Source: Hyphomicrobiales bacterium (lineage in GTDB: Bacteria; Pseudomonadota; Alphaproteobacteria; Rhizobiales; Rhizobiaceae). From it: 64,000 nt of DNA. Positions 53,592 through 64,000 of this stretch are shown here, one piece after another. The position numbers and the translations under genes were made by a program. Location: NCBI GenBank assembly GCA_900473185.1, contig UCKU01000022.1, positions 85,441 to 149,440 on the forward strand, read 5' to 3'. Within the stretch, counting starts at the first letter, position 1. Every line of letters begins with the position of its first letter. The notes beneath the pieces are model-generated. The model was not told the origin of the DNA and made no database searches. It saw only the letters and a program-made list of their open reading frames with translations.

Positions 53592-54671
53592 GTGGCGAAG
53601 CTTCCCATTGAAAAGATGCGCGAGCTTGAGCGCCGCTTCGGCGAGATCGAAGCGCGCATGTCGGCCGGCCCTTCGGCCGATGTCTATGTAAAGCTCGCGT
53701 CTGAATATTCAGAACTGCAGCCCGTCGTCACCAAGATCCGCGCCTATCAGAAGGCCGTCGGCGAGCTTGCCGATCTGGAGATGCTGCTCGAGGACAAGTC
53801 CGTCGACCGCGACATGCGTGAGCTCGCCGAACTCGAGCTGCCTGACGTGAAAGAGCGGATCGAGGCGTTGGAGAACGAAATCCAGATCCTGTTGCTGCCG
53901 AAGGATGCGGCCGACGAGAAGAGCGCGATCCTGGAAATCCGCGCCGGCACCGGCGGCAATGAGGCGGCCCTTTTCGCTGGCGACCTGTTCCGCATGTATG
54001 AGCGCTATGCGTCAACGCACGGATGGAAGGTGGAAGTGCTGTCGTCGAGCGAAGGTGAAGCCGGTGGTTACAAGGAGATCATCGCGACGATCACCGGCAA
54101 GGGGGTCTTTGCCAAGCTGAAATTCGAATCCGGTGTGCACCGTGTGCAGCGCGTACCGGAGACGGAAGCGGGGGGGCGCATTCACACCTCGGCTGCGACG
54201 GTTGCCGTTCTTCCCGAAGCGGAGGAGATCGATATCGAAATCCGGCCGGAAGATATCCGCATCGATACGATGCGCTCTTCGGGTGCGGGCGGCCAGCACG
54301 TCAATACAACGGACTCGGCGGTGCGTATCACCCACCTGCCGACGGGCATCGTTGTTACCAGCTCGGAAAAATCGCAGCATCAGAACCGCGCCAAGGCCAT
54401 GCAGGTGCTTCGCTCGCGTCTCTACGATGCCGAGCGGCAGAGGGCCGATAGCGAACGTTCGGCCGACCGCAAAAGCCAGGTTGGCTCCGGCGACCGCTCG
54501 GAGCGCATCCGCACCTACAATTTTCCGCAGGGGCGCGTGACCGACCATCGCATCAATCTGACGCTTTACAAACTCGACCGGATGATGATCGGCGAGATCG
54601 ACGAAGTGGTGGATGCGCTGCTTGCCGACTACCAGGCGAGTCAGCTGGCGCAGCTTGGCGAACAGCAATGA
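53592..54671 (+). CDS. prfA: Peptide chain release factor 1
   Basis: Recognises UAA and UAG and triggers release of the peptide. The 359-residue protein has the GGQ motif (residues 233-235, in GAGGQHVNTTDSAVR) and the codon-recognising tripeptide PET (189-191), of PxT type as expected for RF1. The start is GTG 53592. It overlaps prmC by 4 bases; PrmC methylates the GGQ glutamine of this very protein. Confidence 0.95.
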   Translation: MAKLPIEKMRELERRFGEIEARMSAGPSADVYVKLASEYSELQPVVTKIRAYQKAVGELADLEMLLEDKSVDRDMRELAELELPDVKERIEALENEIQILLLPKDAADEKSAILEIRAGTGGNEAALFAGDLFRMYERYASTHGWKVEVLSSSEGEAGGYKEIIATITGKGVFAKLKFESGVHRVQRVPETEAGGRIHTSAATVAVLPEAEEIDIEIRPEDIRIDTMRSSGAGGQHVNTTDSAVRITHLPTGIVVTSSEKSQHQNRAKAMQVLRSRLYDAERQRADSERSADRKSQVGSGDRSERIRTYNFPQGRVTDHRINLTLYKLDRMMIGEIDEVVDALLADYQASQLAQLGEQQ

Positions 54672-55537
54672 CCGCATCCGGGTCGACGGTTTCCGAGATG
54701 CTTGCCGAGGCCCGGCGCCGCTTCATGGAAGCCGGCATTGCCGATCCACAGACCGATGCACGGTTGCTGATTTCTGGACTGCTGAAGCTTTCGCCGACCG
54801 AGATACTGACGGCGGGTCGCGAGCCGGTTTCGGAGGAGCAGGCGGGCAGTATCGGCCGCGCTATCGAAAGGCGGCTGAAGCACGAGCCGGTGCATCGTAT
54901 TCTCGGAGAGCGGGAATTCTACGGCCTGCCGCTTTCGCTGTCCGCCGGCACGCTGGAGCCGCGGCCCGATACCGAAATTCTCGTCGATACGATCATTCCT
55001 TATCTGCGCGATCTTGCAAAGACGGAAAGCAATATCCATATTCTCGACATCGGAACCGGGACTGGAGCGATTTGCCTTGCGCTCCTCAATGAATGTCCGG
55101 AAGCATCAGGCATCGGCAGCGACATTTCGACCGATGCACTTGAGACGGCAAGATCAAACGCAGAAAGAAACGGATTGCAGGACCGATTCACGACCATTCG
55201 ATCGAACTGGTTCGAGAACATCCACGGGACGTTTCATGCGGTTGTCTCAAATCCGCCCTATATTGCTTCCAATGTCATTCACGATCTCGCTCCCGAAGTG
55301 ACGAAATTTGATCCGGCTGCAGCTCTGGACGGCGGCCCGGATGGGCTTGACGCCTACAAAGCCATAGCAAAGGATGCGGGAAGGTTCGTACGGCCAAATG
55401 GAATCGTCGGACTGGAAATTGGCTATGATCAACGAAACGATGTGACGGCGATCTTCGAAGCGGAAGGCTTCAAGTGTCTCAAATCTGTGAAAGATTATGG
55501 CCAGAATGATAGAGTGCTCGTGTTCTCGCCGGCATGA
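54668..55537 (+). CDS. prmC: Peptide release factor glutamine N5-methyltransferase
   Basis: Methylates the Gln of the GGQ motif in release factors. The 289-residue protein has the N-terminal helical domain, motif I ILDIGTGTGAICL and the catalytic NPPY (195-198) in VVSNPPYIASN. It starts on the last bases of prfA. The gene pair encodes substrate and modifying enzyme together. Confidence 0.95.
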   Translation: MTASGSTVSEMLAEARRRFMEAGIADPQTDARLLISGLLKLSPTEILTAGREPVSEEQAGSIGRAIERRLKHEPVHRILGEREFYGLPLSLSAGTLEPRPDTEILVDTIIPYLRDLAKTESNIHILDIGTGTGAICLALLNECPEASGIGSDISTDALETARSNAERNGLQDRFTTIRSNWFENIHGTFHAVVSNPPYIASNVIHDLAPEVTKFDPAAALDGGPDGLDAYKAIAKDAGRFVRPNGIVGLEIGYDQRNDVTAIFEAEGFKCLKSVKDYGQNDRVLVFSPA

Positions 55538-55882
55538 CCGGCGACAAATTGCAGCATCTAACTGGACATTGTTGCTATTGCGAAGAAAAGGCTTGGATTT
55601 CCCGAGGAAGCAATATAGGTTGCCCTTACGCGTTGGGCGCATAGGAATGAACGAGATTCGTTCGGTACTTGCTCAGCCTCGGGGGTCTGCTCTTTTAAAC
55701 GAGAGTTTCAAAGGTTGAACACGACCCAATGCGTGAATCAGTCAAACTGACTTGAAGACAAGCGGCAGGTCGGCGCGAAGGCGCTCTATGCTTGCGGCAC
55801 GAAGGCCCTGATCCGGATGGACCGGTCTTGGCGGTTGGTGCCATGTATCCAATCACAAACAGAGAATTCAGGTGAACGATCG
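55538..55882. other. Intergenic region upstream of the DUF4167 gene
   Basis: 345 bases with no supported gene. A short palindrome AGTCA-AAC-TGACT (about 55739-55751) is the only clear structure. A 73-residue open frame in it lacks a ribosome binding site and protein character. Confidence 0.4.
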
Positions 55883-56587
55883 ATGAGGCCAGGACAGCAG
55901 AACAAGCGCGGTCGAGGGCGTGGCAATAACAACAACAATAACAATGGCGGCGGCGGAAATAACAACAATAATAATTTCAACCGTAAGGGTGGGAACCCGC
56001 TGACCCGGACCTACGACAGCTCCGGCCCCGATGTGAAAATCCGCGGCACTGCTCAGCACATAGCTGAAAAGTATGCGCAACTCGCCCGTGACGCCCAGAG
56101 CTCCGGTGACCGCGTCATAGCTGAGAATTACCTGCAGCACGCCGAACACTATAACCGCATCATTGCCGCCGCACAGGCGCAGATGCAGGAACGCTTCCAG
56201 CGTGACGACCGCAACGATTATAATGATCGTGACAACGCGGACCGTGACGGCGACGAACTGGATACGGGCGACAATGACGACGTCGTCATCGTTCAACCGC
56301 CTCATAAGCAGCAGCGCGAACAGCAGCAGGCTGCTCCTGTAGCGGCGCCGGTGCAGCAGGCGGAAGCGATTGACGGAACCGGCCCGCAGCCGGAAATCGA
56401 AGGCATTCCCGCCGAAGTCGCGATGGAAGACGAAGGCTCTGCTGCGCCGCAGCGCGAGCGCCAGCCCCGCCGTCGCAATGCCGGCAGCCGCCCACGCCGT
56501 CCGCGTCGCGGTGCGGAAGGTGAGGCCGCCGGTGAGGAAGGCGCTTCCGCGGAAGCCCCTGTTCTGGCTGAAGCTGCTTCTGAATAA
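55883..56587 (+). CDS. DUF4167 family protein with low-complexity N-terminus
   Basis: A 234-residue protein. The first 35 residues are basic and then a run of Asn and Gly (two stretches of 6-7 Asn). Next comes the DUF4167 core (residues about 37-90), with TRTYDSSGPDVKIRGTAQHI and YLQHAEHYNRIIAAAQAQ. The remainder is disordered: acidic then Arg/Ala-rich (PRRRNAGSRPRRPRRG). ATG 55883 with AGGTGA upstream. DUF4167 is found in alphaproteobacteria; no function assigned. The basic low-complexity ends suggest RNA binding, by inference. Confidence 0.85.
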   Translation: MRPGQQNKRGRGRGNNNNNNNGGGGNNNNNNFNRKGGNPLTRTYDSSGPDVKIRGTAQHIAEKYAQLARDAQSSGDRVIAENYLQHAEHYNRIIAAAQAQMQERFQRDDRNDYNDRDNADRDGDELDTGDNDDVVIVQPPHKQQREQQQAAPVAAPVQQAEAIDGTGPQPEIEGIPAEVAMEDEGSAAPQRERQPRRRNAGSRPRRPRRGAEGEAAGEEGASAEAPVLAEAASE

Positions 56588-56613
56588 GCTTGCTTCAATC
56601 GTAGAATTTGAAA

Positions 56614-56642
56614 GGCCGCCTTTCCTGGCGGCCTTTTCTTTT
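56614..56642 (+). terminator. DUF4167 gene terminator
   Basis: GGCCGCC (56614-56620) / GGCGGCC (56627-56633), loop TTTCCT, then TTTTCTTTT. A classic intrinsic terminator 26 bases after the stop. Confidence 0.9.
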
Positions 56643-56779
56643 GCGGGGCACCCGCTGCTTTCGGTTGCTGCGACTATTGTGAGGGCGCGTTTACACGCGA
56701 ATTTACAGTAACGTACTTCCGCATTGAGCCTTCGAGGCATTCACTCCAGGACACCTGTCGGGACCGGAGGAACGCCATC

Positions 56780-58183
56780 ATGAAGTATCTTGTTTTCTTG
56801 TGCATGCTGGTCGCAGCCTCCGCTCATGGCGCGGAGAAGGCGGCGCAGCAAGTTTTCGACAGTGAGATCGAGCGGAAGGCCGTCCAGGCTGTCGTATGGG
56901 GAATTCCTGTCGTCAATTATGACCTGATGCGCCAGGAGATGCTGACCAAGACGTCGGGCAAGGTTGGGCAGGTCATCTATTGGGGGCGGCCACTGGATTG
57001 GAAGAACCAGACGCTGACGCCCAATCCAGATGCTCTCTATTTCATGGCTTTCTTCACCACGAGGGATGGTCCCGTTGTTCTCGATTTGCCGGCCGCAGAG
57101 AGTGGCGCCTCTTTCAACGGCAACATCGTCAATGCCTGGCAACTGCCGCTCGAGGACGCCGGTTTGCTCGGAATCGATAAGGGCAAGGGCGGAAAATTCG
57201 TAATCCTGCCGCCGGACTATAAAGACAAGCTGCCGGATGGTTTCATTCCGCTGCAGTCGGAGGTCTACGGCGGCTACATACTCTTCCGCTCAAACCTGAA
57301 GAGCCACAGCGACGCCGACGTGCAGGCTTCGATCGACTATGGCAAGAAGCTGAAGATCTACCCTCTCTCCGCTGCCGGCAATCCGCCGGAGACCATCTTC
57401 GCCGACGTCAAAAACATCCTCTTTGACTCCACCATCAAATGGGATGAGAGCTTCTTCGACAATCTGAACCGCGTCATTCAGGAGGAGCCGTGGATCGTTC
57501 GTGACCGCGTGATGATCGATCAGCTGAAATCGATCGGCATCGAAAAGGGCAAGCCCTTCAAGCCGGACCGGCGTGTGCAGTCCCTCCTGATGAAAGGCAT
57601 CAAGGAAGCGCAGGCGCTTCTGGAGGCGAAATACGATGCCGGGCTTCCCCCATTTTTCACCGAGAAAAGCCGCTGGACCTTCCCGGCCTACCCTGATCTC
57701 ATCAAGGCGTCGCAGTCCAATTTCGATGAACCCGATGCCTATCCCGTCGATCATCGCGGTGTTGCCTACAGCTATGCCTATATCGGCATCAAGCGGCTGG
57801 GCGCAGGCCAATTCTATTCGATCTCGATCCGCGACAAGGACGGGAATGATTTTGACGGTGGCAGGACCTATCGCCTTAACGTTCCCCCAAATGTGCCCGT
57901 CGAGCAGTACTGGTCGGTGACGGCTTATGACCGGCAGACGCATGCGCTGATCAAGAATGTTTCGCGCGCGAGCCGCTCATCGCAGATTTCCGAGCTCGTC
58001 AAGAACGAGGACGGTTCCATCGACCTCTATTTCGGACCAAGTGCGCCGAGAGGCAGGGAGGCCAATTGGGTGCCGACGGACCCGAAGCGGAAGTTTGAGC
58101 TGATGTTCCGCGCTTATGGTCCAACCAAGGACTTCTTTGACAAGAGGTGGGTACTGCCGGATGTCGCGCTGATGAGCAAGTAA
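56780..58183 (+). CDS. DUF1254/DUF1214 family exported protein
   Basis: A 467-residue protein with a signal peptide (KYLVFLCMLVAASAHG), a DUF1254 domain (residues about 50-190; GIPVVNYDLMRQ and TPNPDALYFMAF) and a C-terminal DUF1214 domain (about 330-450; VPPNVPVEQYWSVTAYD and IDLYFGPSAPRGREANW). Such proteins occur in many bacteria and are taken as exported enzymes of unknown activity. ATG 56780 has GGAGG upstream. Followed by a small membrane protein gene. Confidence 0.88.
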   Translation: MKYLVFLCMLVAASAHGAEKAAQQVFDSEIERKAVQAVVWGIPVVNYDLMRQEMLTKTSGKVGQVIYWGRPLDWKNQTLTPNPDALYFMAFFTTRDGPVVLDLPAAESGASFNGNIVNAWQLPLEDAGLLGIDKGKGGKFVILPPDYKDKLPDGFIPLQSEVYGGYILFRSNLKSHSDADVQASIDYGKKLKIYPLSAAGNPPETIFADVKNILFDSTIKWDESFFDNLNRVIQEEPWIVRDRVMIDQLKSIGIEKGKPFKPDRRVQSLLMKGIKEAQALLEAKYDAGLPPFFTEKSRWTFPAYPDLIKASQSNFDEPDAYPVDHRGVAYSYAYIGIKRLGAGQFYSISIRDKDGNDFDGGRTYRLNVPPNVPVEQYWSVTAYDRQTHALIKNVSRASRSSQISELVKNEDGSIDLYFGPSAPRGREANWVPTDPKRKFELMFRAYGPTKDFFDKRWVLPDVALMSK

Positions 58184-58243
58184 GGCTGAGAGGCAATCTG
58201 CTCTCGCAAGCCGGGCAATCAAAGCCACCCTGGAGATAGGCCG

Positions 58244-58738
58244 ATGAATGACGGGCTACGTTTCGCGAGATGGAGGATTGGGCTCTTCCTGTTCGGGGTC
58301 TTTCTGAGCTTCGGCGTCATCGCTCATTACTGCGTGGGTGCGCGATGGCCGCCCGGCGAATTGTTCATGCAGAATATTACGCTTTGGTGGGCGTGCCCAT
58401 GGACATTGTCGGTCGCGGCGGTCCATGCCGGCGGCCTTGGCATGGTCGCGATCGGGCTGACCATGGCGGTGATGGAGCGTGCATCCCTGCCGATTCGAGC
58501 ATCCGGCTTGCCGCTCCTTCTATGTGTGGTGGGTCTGCTCGGCGTTTTCGGCGTCGGTTATGCCGGCTATTTCGTCTTCGATGCCATCTGGCCGAGCTTC
58601 TACTATTCGCCAATCTCTAAAGGGAAAAATATCTGGCTGATCGGACAAGCCCTTTTTATCCTCCTCTATTTCATTGGCATTCTCATGGCGTTTCGAGAGC
58701 TGCCGCCGGGCCATTCGATGGAACGTCCAATTGCGTGA
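58244..58738 (+). CDS. Four-pass membrane protein
   Basis: A 164-residue protein with four membrane segments (roughly 10-32, 50-76, 85-112 and 130-150). No motif is recognised. It lies 60 bases after the DUF1254 gene with a good ribosome binding site (GGAGATAGGCCG), so the two are probably made together. Function unknown. Confidence 0.7.
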   Translation: MNDGLRFARWRIGLFLFGVFLSFGVIAHYCVGARWPPGELFMQNITLWWACPWTLSVAAVHAGGLGMVAIGLTMAVMERASLPIRASGLPLLLCVVGLLGVFGVGYAGYFVFDAIWPSFYYSPISKGKNIWLIGQALFILLYFIGILMAFRELPPGHSMERPIA

Positions 58739-58856
58739 CGGCACGGAACGCTTAAAGACGTCATCGGCTGCTCCTTCGGGAGAAACCGATGGGAACAAGG
58801 AAGACATGGCTGCAGGGGAGGCCGCTTTGAGCTGCTGGTTTTTCCCTTGCCCGCCC

Positions 58857-58885
58857 CTTTAAACTATTGGGATTCTCCACCATAT
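58857..58885 (+). promoter_or_regulatory. RpoH-like promoter of clpB
   Basis: CTTTAA (58857-58862), 17 bases, then CCATAT (58880-58885, within CACCATAT). It fits the heat-shock CTTGAA / CCCCATnT consensus at all but two positions. The start codon is 123 bases further. Confidence 0.5.
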
Positions 58886-59008
58886 CCTGCTCAGGTTGTT
58901 TGCCGCAAATTCCAATGGCGACAAACAGGGGCTTGCCTTTTGAGGGAGCTCAATCTCAATCATCGGTCTGTGCCTTATGAAGGGCAGGGCGATTCATGGA
59001 GGTAACAT

Positions 59009-61612
<2,604 letters not shown>

Positions 61613-61636
61613 GGCTGCGCAGACGAGAATTGAAAT

Positions 61637-61664
61637 TGGCGGCCTTCGGGCCGCCATTTTTGTT
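61637..61664. terminator. Terminator shared by clpB and the convergent M23 gene
   Basis: GGCGGCC (61638-61644) / GGCCGCC (61649-61655), loop TTCG, then ATTTTTGTTT on the plus strand. It lies between the convergent stops. Confidence 0.85.
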
Positions 61665-61681
61665 TCTGCAGACGGGGAGAA

Positions 61682-63607
61682 TTATTTGCTCGCGACCTGA
61701 TCCGTGGCGGGCTGGTTATTCAGCAGCGTGTCGATGCGCTTGCGCTCGTCCTCGAACTTGGCGAGCGCATCGCCCTGGAGCGACTTGCCGCCCGGCAGGC
61801 GGATGCGCAGCGGGTCGACCTTGGTGCCGTTGACGATCAATTCATAGTGCAGGTGCGGGCCGGTGGATTCGCCCGTCGTTCCTACCCAACCGATGACCTG
61901 GCCCTGTCGCACCTTGGCGCCCGGCACGATGCCTTTGGCGATGGCGCTCTGGTGGTTATAGGAGGATTCATAGCCATTGGCGTGGCGGACGATGGTCTGG
62001 TTGCCGTAACCGCCGGAATCCCAGCCTGCCTTTTCAACAGTCCCGTTGCCGGCCGCAATGATCGCCGTGCCGCGGGGGGCCGCCCAGTCGACACCAGTAT
62101 GCATGCGCGCGAAGCCGAGGATCGGGTGACGGCGCATGCCGAAGCCGGACTTGAAGATGCCGTTCGGGACAGGATTGCGCAGCAGGAACTGGCGGATGCT
62201 CTTACCGTCCTGATCGAAGTAATCGATCGTGCCATCTTCCGGGTCTTGGAAGCGATAGAAGCGCGTCAACGTATCGCCAAAGCGGGCGTTGACGTAGAGA
62301 AGATCGGAATCCTCGGTCGCCTGGCCGTTACTGTCGGTGACGGAGAAGAAGGCTTCGAGGTAGTCCGTCGGCTTCAACTGCGCCTGGAAGTCGACATTGG
62401 CCGCGAGCAGCTTGATGATCAGCGCCGTCATGTCCTTGGTCATGCCATAGGAAAGAGCTGCGCGGTAAATTCCATCATAAACGCGCGGCAGATTCTGGCC
62501 AGCGGGCGGAGCGACGGAATTGTCCTCAAAGGCGGTGGCGACAGCATCCAGCATCGGCGGTTCGCTGCCGGCCACGAAACGGCCCTTGTCGTCGAGGGCG
62601 ACGGTAATCAGATGCCGTGTACCGCGATAGATGCTGGCGCGGATGATCTTCGCCTGCTCGCCCTTCTGAATGATACCGATGCGCAGGACGTCGCCCTTCG
62701 AAAGCGTATCGGTGCCGAACAGGGGAGCGATATAGCCGGACATACCGTCTGCCTGAGGCTGCGGATAGCCGGAATCGGCGAGCGCCTTGGCGATTGTCGT
62801 GTCCTGGCGCACCGGCAGGATGTCGTCGGCGAATTCTTCGGTCTGCGGTGTGATGGATTCTGGTGCCGAGACCGTCATGTTTTGCTCTAGCACGCGCGCG
62901 GCAAGGCCGGCGGTCAGGTCGACGTCATTGTCCTCGGCGGAGAAACGGCGTGGATCCACATAGTAGAGGGCGGCAAGCTGGGCATTTCCGTCCGTCAGAA
63001 CGGAGCCGTTGGAGCGGACGTTTTCCTCGACTTCGTCAAGTGACAGGCCGGGGGCCATATTGAGGTCCGACTTGCTGGTCGGGAAGGGAACGGTCTTCAG
63101 CGCCACTTCGGATTCGACATCGGAACCGTAAATTGCGCCGGTGCGGCTTTGCGGTGCTGGCTGGGGCTCGTCGGCCGAGAAGATCGCCAGCGGATCGAAG
63201 TCCGGATAATCCTCAGTCGCGACGTGATTGGCAGCCAACATCATCTTCACATGGGAGAAGGGCTGGCGGCGCACGACTTCCTTCTCGCCGTCATGGACGA
63301 CGGTCGAGACTTCCATGATGGCACGGTCGGATGGCTTGGCGGCGATGACTGGGGCGATCAGACGACCGCCGCGGGTAACAGACGTATCCTGATGTGCGTC
63401 CGCCGATGCGCTTGCATAGGCTTCGGCCGGGATTGCCAGCTGCTGCCGGCCGTCGAGGGCGGCAAAAAGCGCGACACCCATGAGGATCGAAGATGTAATG
63501 CCGGTGAGGAACGTGCCCGAAAGCCAGCGTAATGAAACCTCGCGCCGGTCGGGCGCACGTCGCCCGTCTGCCAGAAGCGGAGGCTCGCTGCCCAGCGAGC
63601 GGATCAT
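61682..63607 (-). CDS. M23 family peptidoglycan endopeptidase
   Basis: A 641-residue membrane-anchored protein: N-terminal cytoplasmic part, one membrane segment (SGTFLTGITSSILMGVALFA), a long periplasmic region, and a C-terminal LytM/M23 domain with all zinc ligands, HTGVD and HLHYE, in a GFGMRRHPILG context. It cleaves peptidoglycan cross-links in the manner of MepM/DipM-type enzymes. ATG 63607 follows GGAG by six bases; starts at 63610, 63622 and 63625 are also possible, giving up to six more residues. It is a candidate partner of FtsEX, but that is inference. Confidence 0.9.
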   Translation of the reverse strand: MIRSLGSEPPLLADGRRAPDRREVSLRWLSGTFLTGITSSILMGVALFAALDGRQQLAIPAEAYASASADAHQDTSVTRGGRLIAPVIAAKPSDRAIMEVSTVVHDGEKEVVRRQPFSHVKMMLAANHVATEDYPDFDPLAIFSADEPQPAPQSRTGAIYGSDVESEVALKTVPFPTSKSDLNMAPGLSLDEVEENVRSNGSVLTDGNAQLAALYYVDPRRFSAEDNDVDLTAGLAARVLEQNMTVSAPESITPQTEEFADDILPVRQDTTIAKALADSGYPQPQADGMSGYIAPLFGTDTLSKGDVLRIGIIQKGEQAKIIRASIYRGTRHLITVALDDKGRFVAGSEPPMLDAVATAFEDNSVAPPAGQNLPRVYDGIYRAALSYGMTKDMTALIIKLLAANVDFQAQLKPTDYLEAFFSVTDSNGQATEDSDLLYVNARFGDTLTRFYRFQDPEDGTIDYFDQDGKSIRQFLLRNPVPNGIFKSGFGMRRHPILGFARMHTGVDWAAPRGTAIIAAGNGTVEKAGWDSGGYGNQTIVRHANGYESSYNHQSAIAKGIVPGAKVRQGQVIGWVGTTGESTGPHLHYELIVNGTKVDPLRIRLPGGKSLQGDALAKFEDERKRIDTLLNNQPATDQVASK

Positions 63608-64000
63608 CATTTTCTCCGTCATCATGGCAGTGGAGTTCGCATCCTTACATTCGATGTCGTCATGGGCATCCGCGGGCCGTCCTGGCTGGGCGAAAGATGT
63701 GCATATTTTGGGCACTCAAGTCAAATCACACCAGAATAGGCACTCTACGTGCACATGCCTGCGTGAATCATGCGTGTTTCCTCTGATCAGCAGAATGTGA
63801 TGATGTCGGGGCGAAGACGATCAAAATCGTATCTTCCACAGCAAAACCGACAAACAGTCATGTTTTCCAGGCTTTTCCGGTTCGATCGGAATCCGGGAAA
63901 CGAGCGGACTTTAGCAACCGATACAAAATCTCCTGTAGAAACAATTGGATGGAAGAAAAACGATTTTTTTGAAAAAGGCCTGTTGACTGTTTCGGTGGGG
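63608..64000. other. Intergenic right edge of the window
   Basis: 393 bases with no supported gene. The last bases contain GTTGACTG (TTGACT 63983-63988), a good -35 box; its -10 and the gene it serves lie beyond the edge. Confidence 0.4.

Noticed and set aside
58932..58960. CTTGCC-N17-CTCAAT as the clpB heat-shock promoter
   Set aside because: The -10 does not resemble CCATnT; the box pair at 58857-58885 fits better.

Overview
The window is a gene-dense, GC-rich stretch of an alphaproteobacterial chromosome, most probably Rhizobium (R. etli / R. leguminosarum type) or a close relative. The evidence is a CpdR-type cell-cycle receiver, DUF2125, TIGR02302, BA14K, DUF4167 and DUF1178 families typical of Rhizobiales, an NDUFAF5-like methyltransferase, GluQRS, and several copies of short palindromic intergenic repeats that look like those of rhizobial chromosomes. 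There is no insertion sequence, prophage, integron, CRISPR array or rRNA operon, and no clear break in composition. This is core chromosome, not an island.

Layout. 1-3.7 kb: end of hisC, a TyrA-type dehydrogenase and a GNAT enzyme, then DUF2125 and a ChaC-like cyclotransferase. 3.8-9.1 kb: a PlsC acyltransferase, a YdcF-like protein, ftsE-ftsX, a small membrane-anchored protein, hpt and cpdR. 9.2-15.7 kb: a large TIGR02302 membrane protein, lysA with an LptM-like lipoprotein, argH and tlpA. 15.7-21.3 kb: an overlooked 30-residue membrane protein gene, 3-hydroxybutyryl-CoA dehydrogenase, etfA/etfB, a rhomboid protease, cobalamin adenosyltransferase, a twin-TM protein and an SDR. 21.3-28.4 kb: YihY/BrkB, gluQRS, a 3-methyladenine glycosylase, an HNH nuclease, dsbB, a VTT/DedA-like protein, a CPA2 antiporter fused to a cyclic-nucleotide-binding domain, and a secreted Arg/Asp-rich protein. 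28.5-37.3 kb: tRNA-Leu(CAA), a divergent MFS/TetR pair, a methyltransferase, an aldo/keto reductase, an acyl-CoA synthetase, and a polysaccharide-type acetyltransferase/flippase pair. 37.5-44 kb: secA, a parvulin, argJ, GNAT and mutT. 44-49.5 kb: an orphan Flp pilin with a companion, the NDUFAF5-like enzyme, comF, grxC, a nitrilase, DUF1178, ubiG and BA14K. 49.9-64 kb: lysC, ptsP, prfA, prmC, DUF4167, a DUF1254 pair, clpB and an M23 endopeptidase.

How the genes fit together. Several compact transcription units are joined by 4-8 base overlaps (hisC-tyrA, ftsE-ftsX, GNAT-mutT, nitrilase-DUF1178, prfA-prmC). Amino-acid synthesis (hisC, tyrA, lysA, argH, argJ, lysC), envelope assembly and division (ftsEX, M23, secA, parvulin, dsbB, tlpA, LptM) and translation termination (prfA/prmC) dominate. 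Fatty-acid and branched-chain electron transfer is represented by etfBA and the 3-hydroxyacyl-CoA dehydrogenase.

The most interesting signals are regulatory or small. They are: a 30-residue membrane protein gene with a strong ribosome binding site behind a GGAAC-type (general stress ECF sigma) promoter; a second such promoter before the Arg/Asp-rich secreted protein; a LiuR-like MerR operator overlapping the etfBA promoter; paired palindromic operators between the MFS and TetR genes; CtrA-like TTAACCAT sites near ftsEX and cpdR; an RpoH-like promoter for clpB; a GluQRS lacking the usual zinc cysteines; and an isolated pilin pair. I did not find a convincing new multi-gene system.
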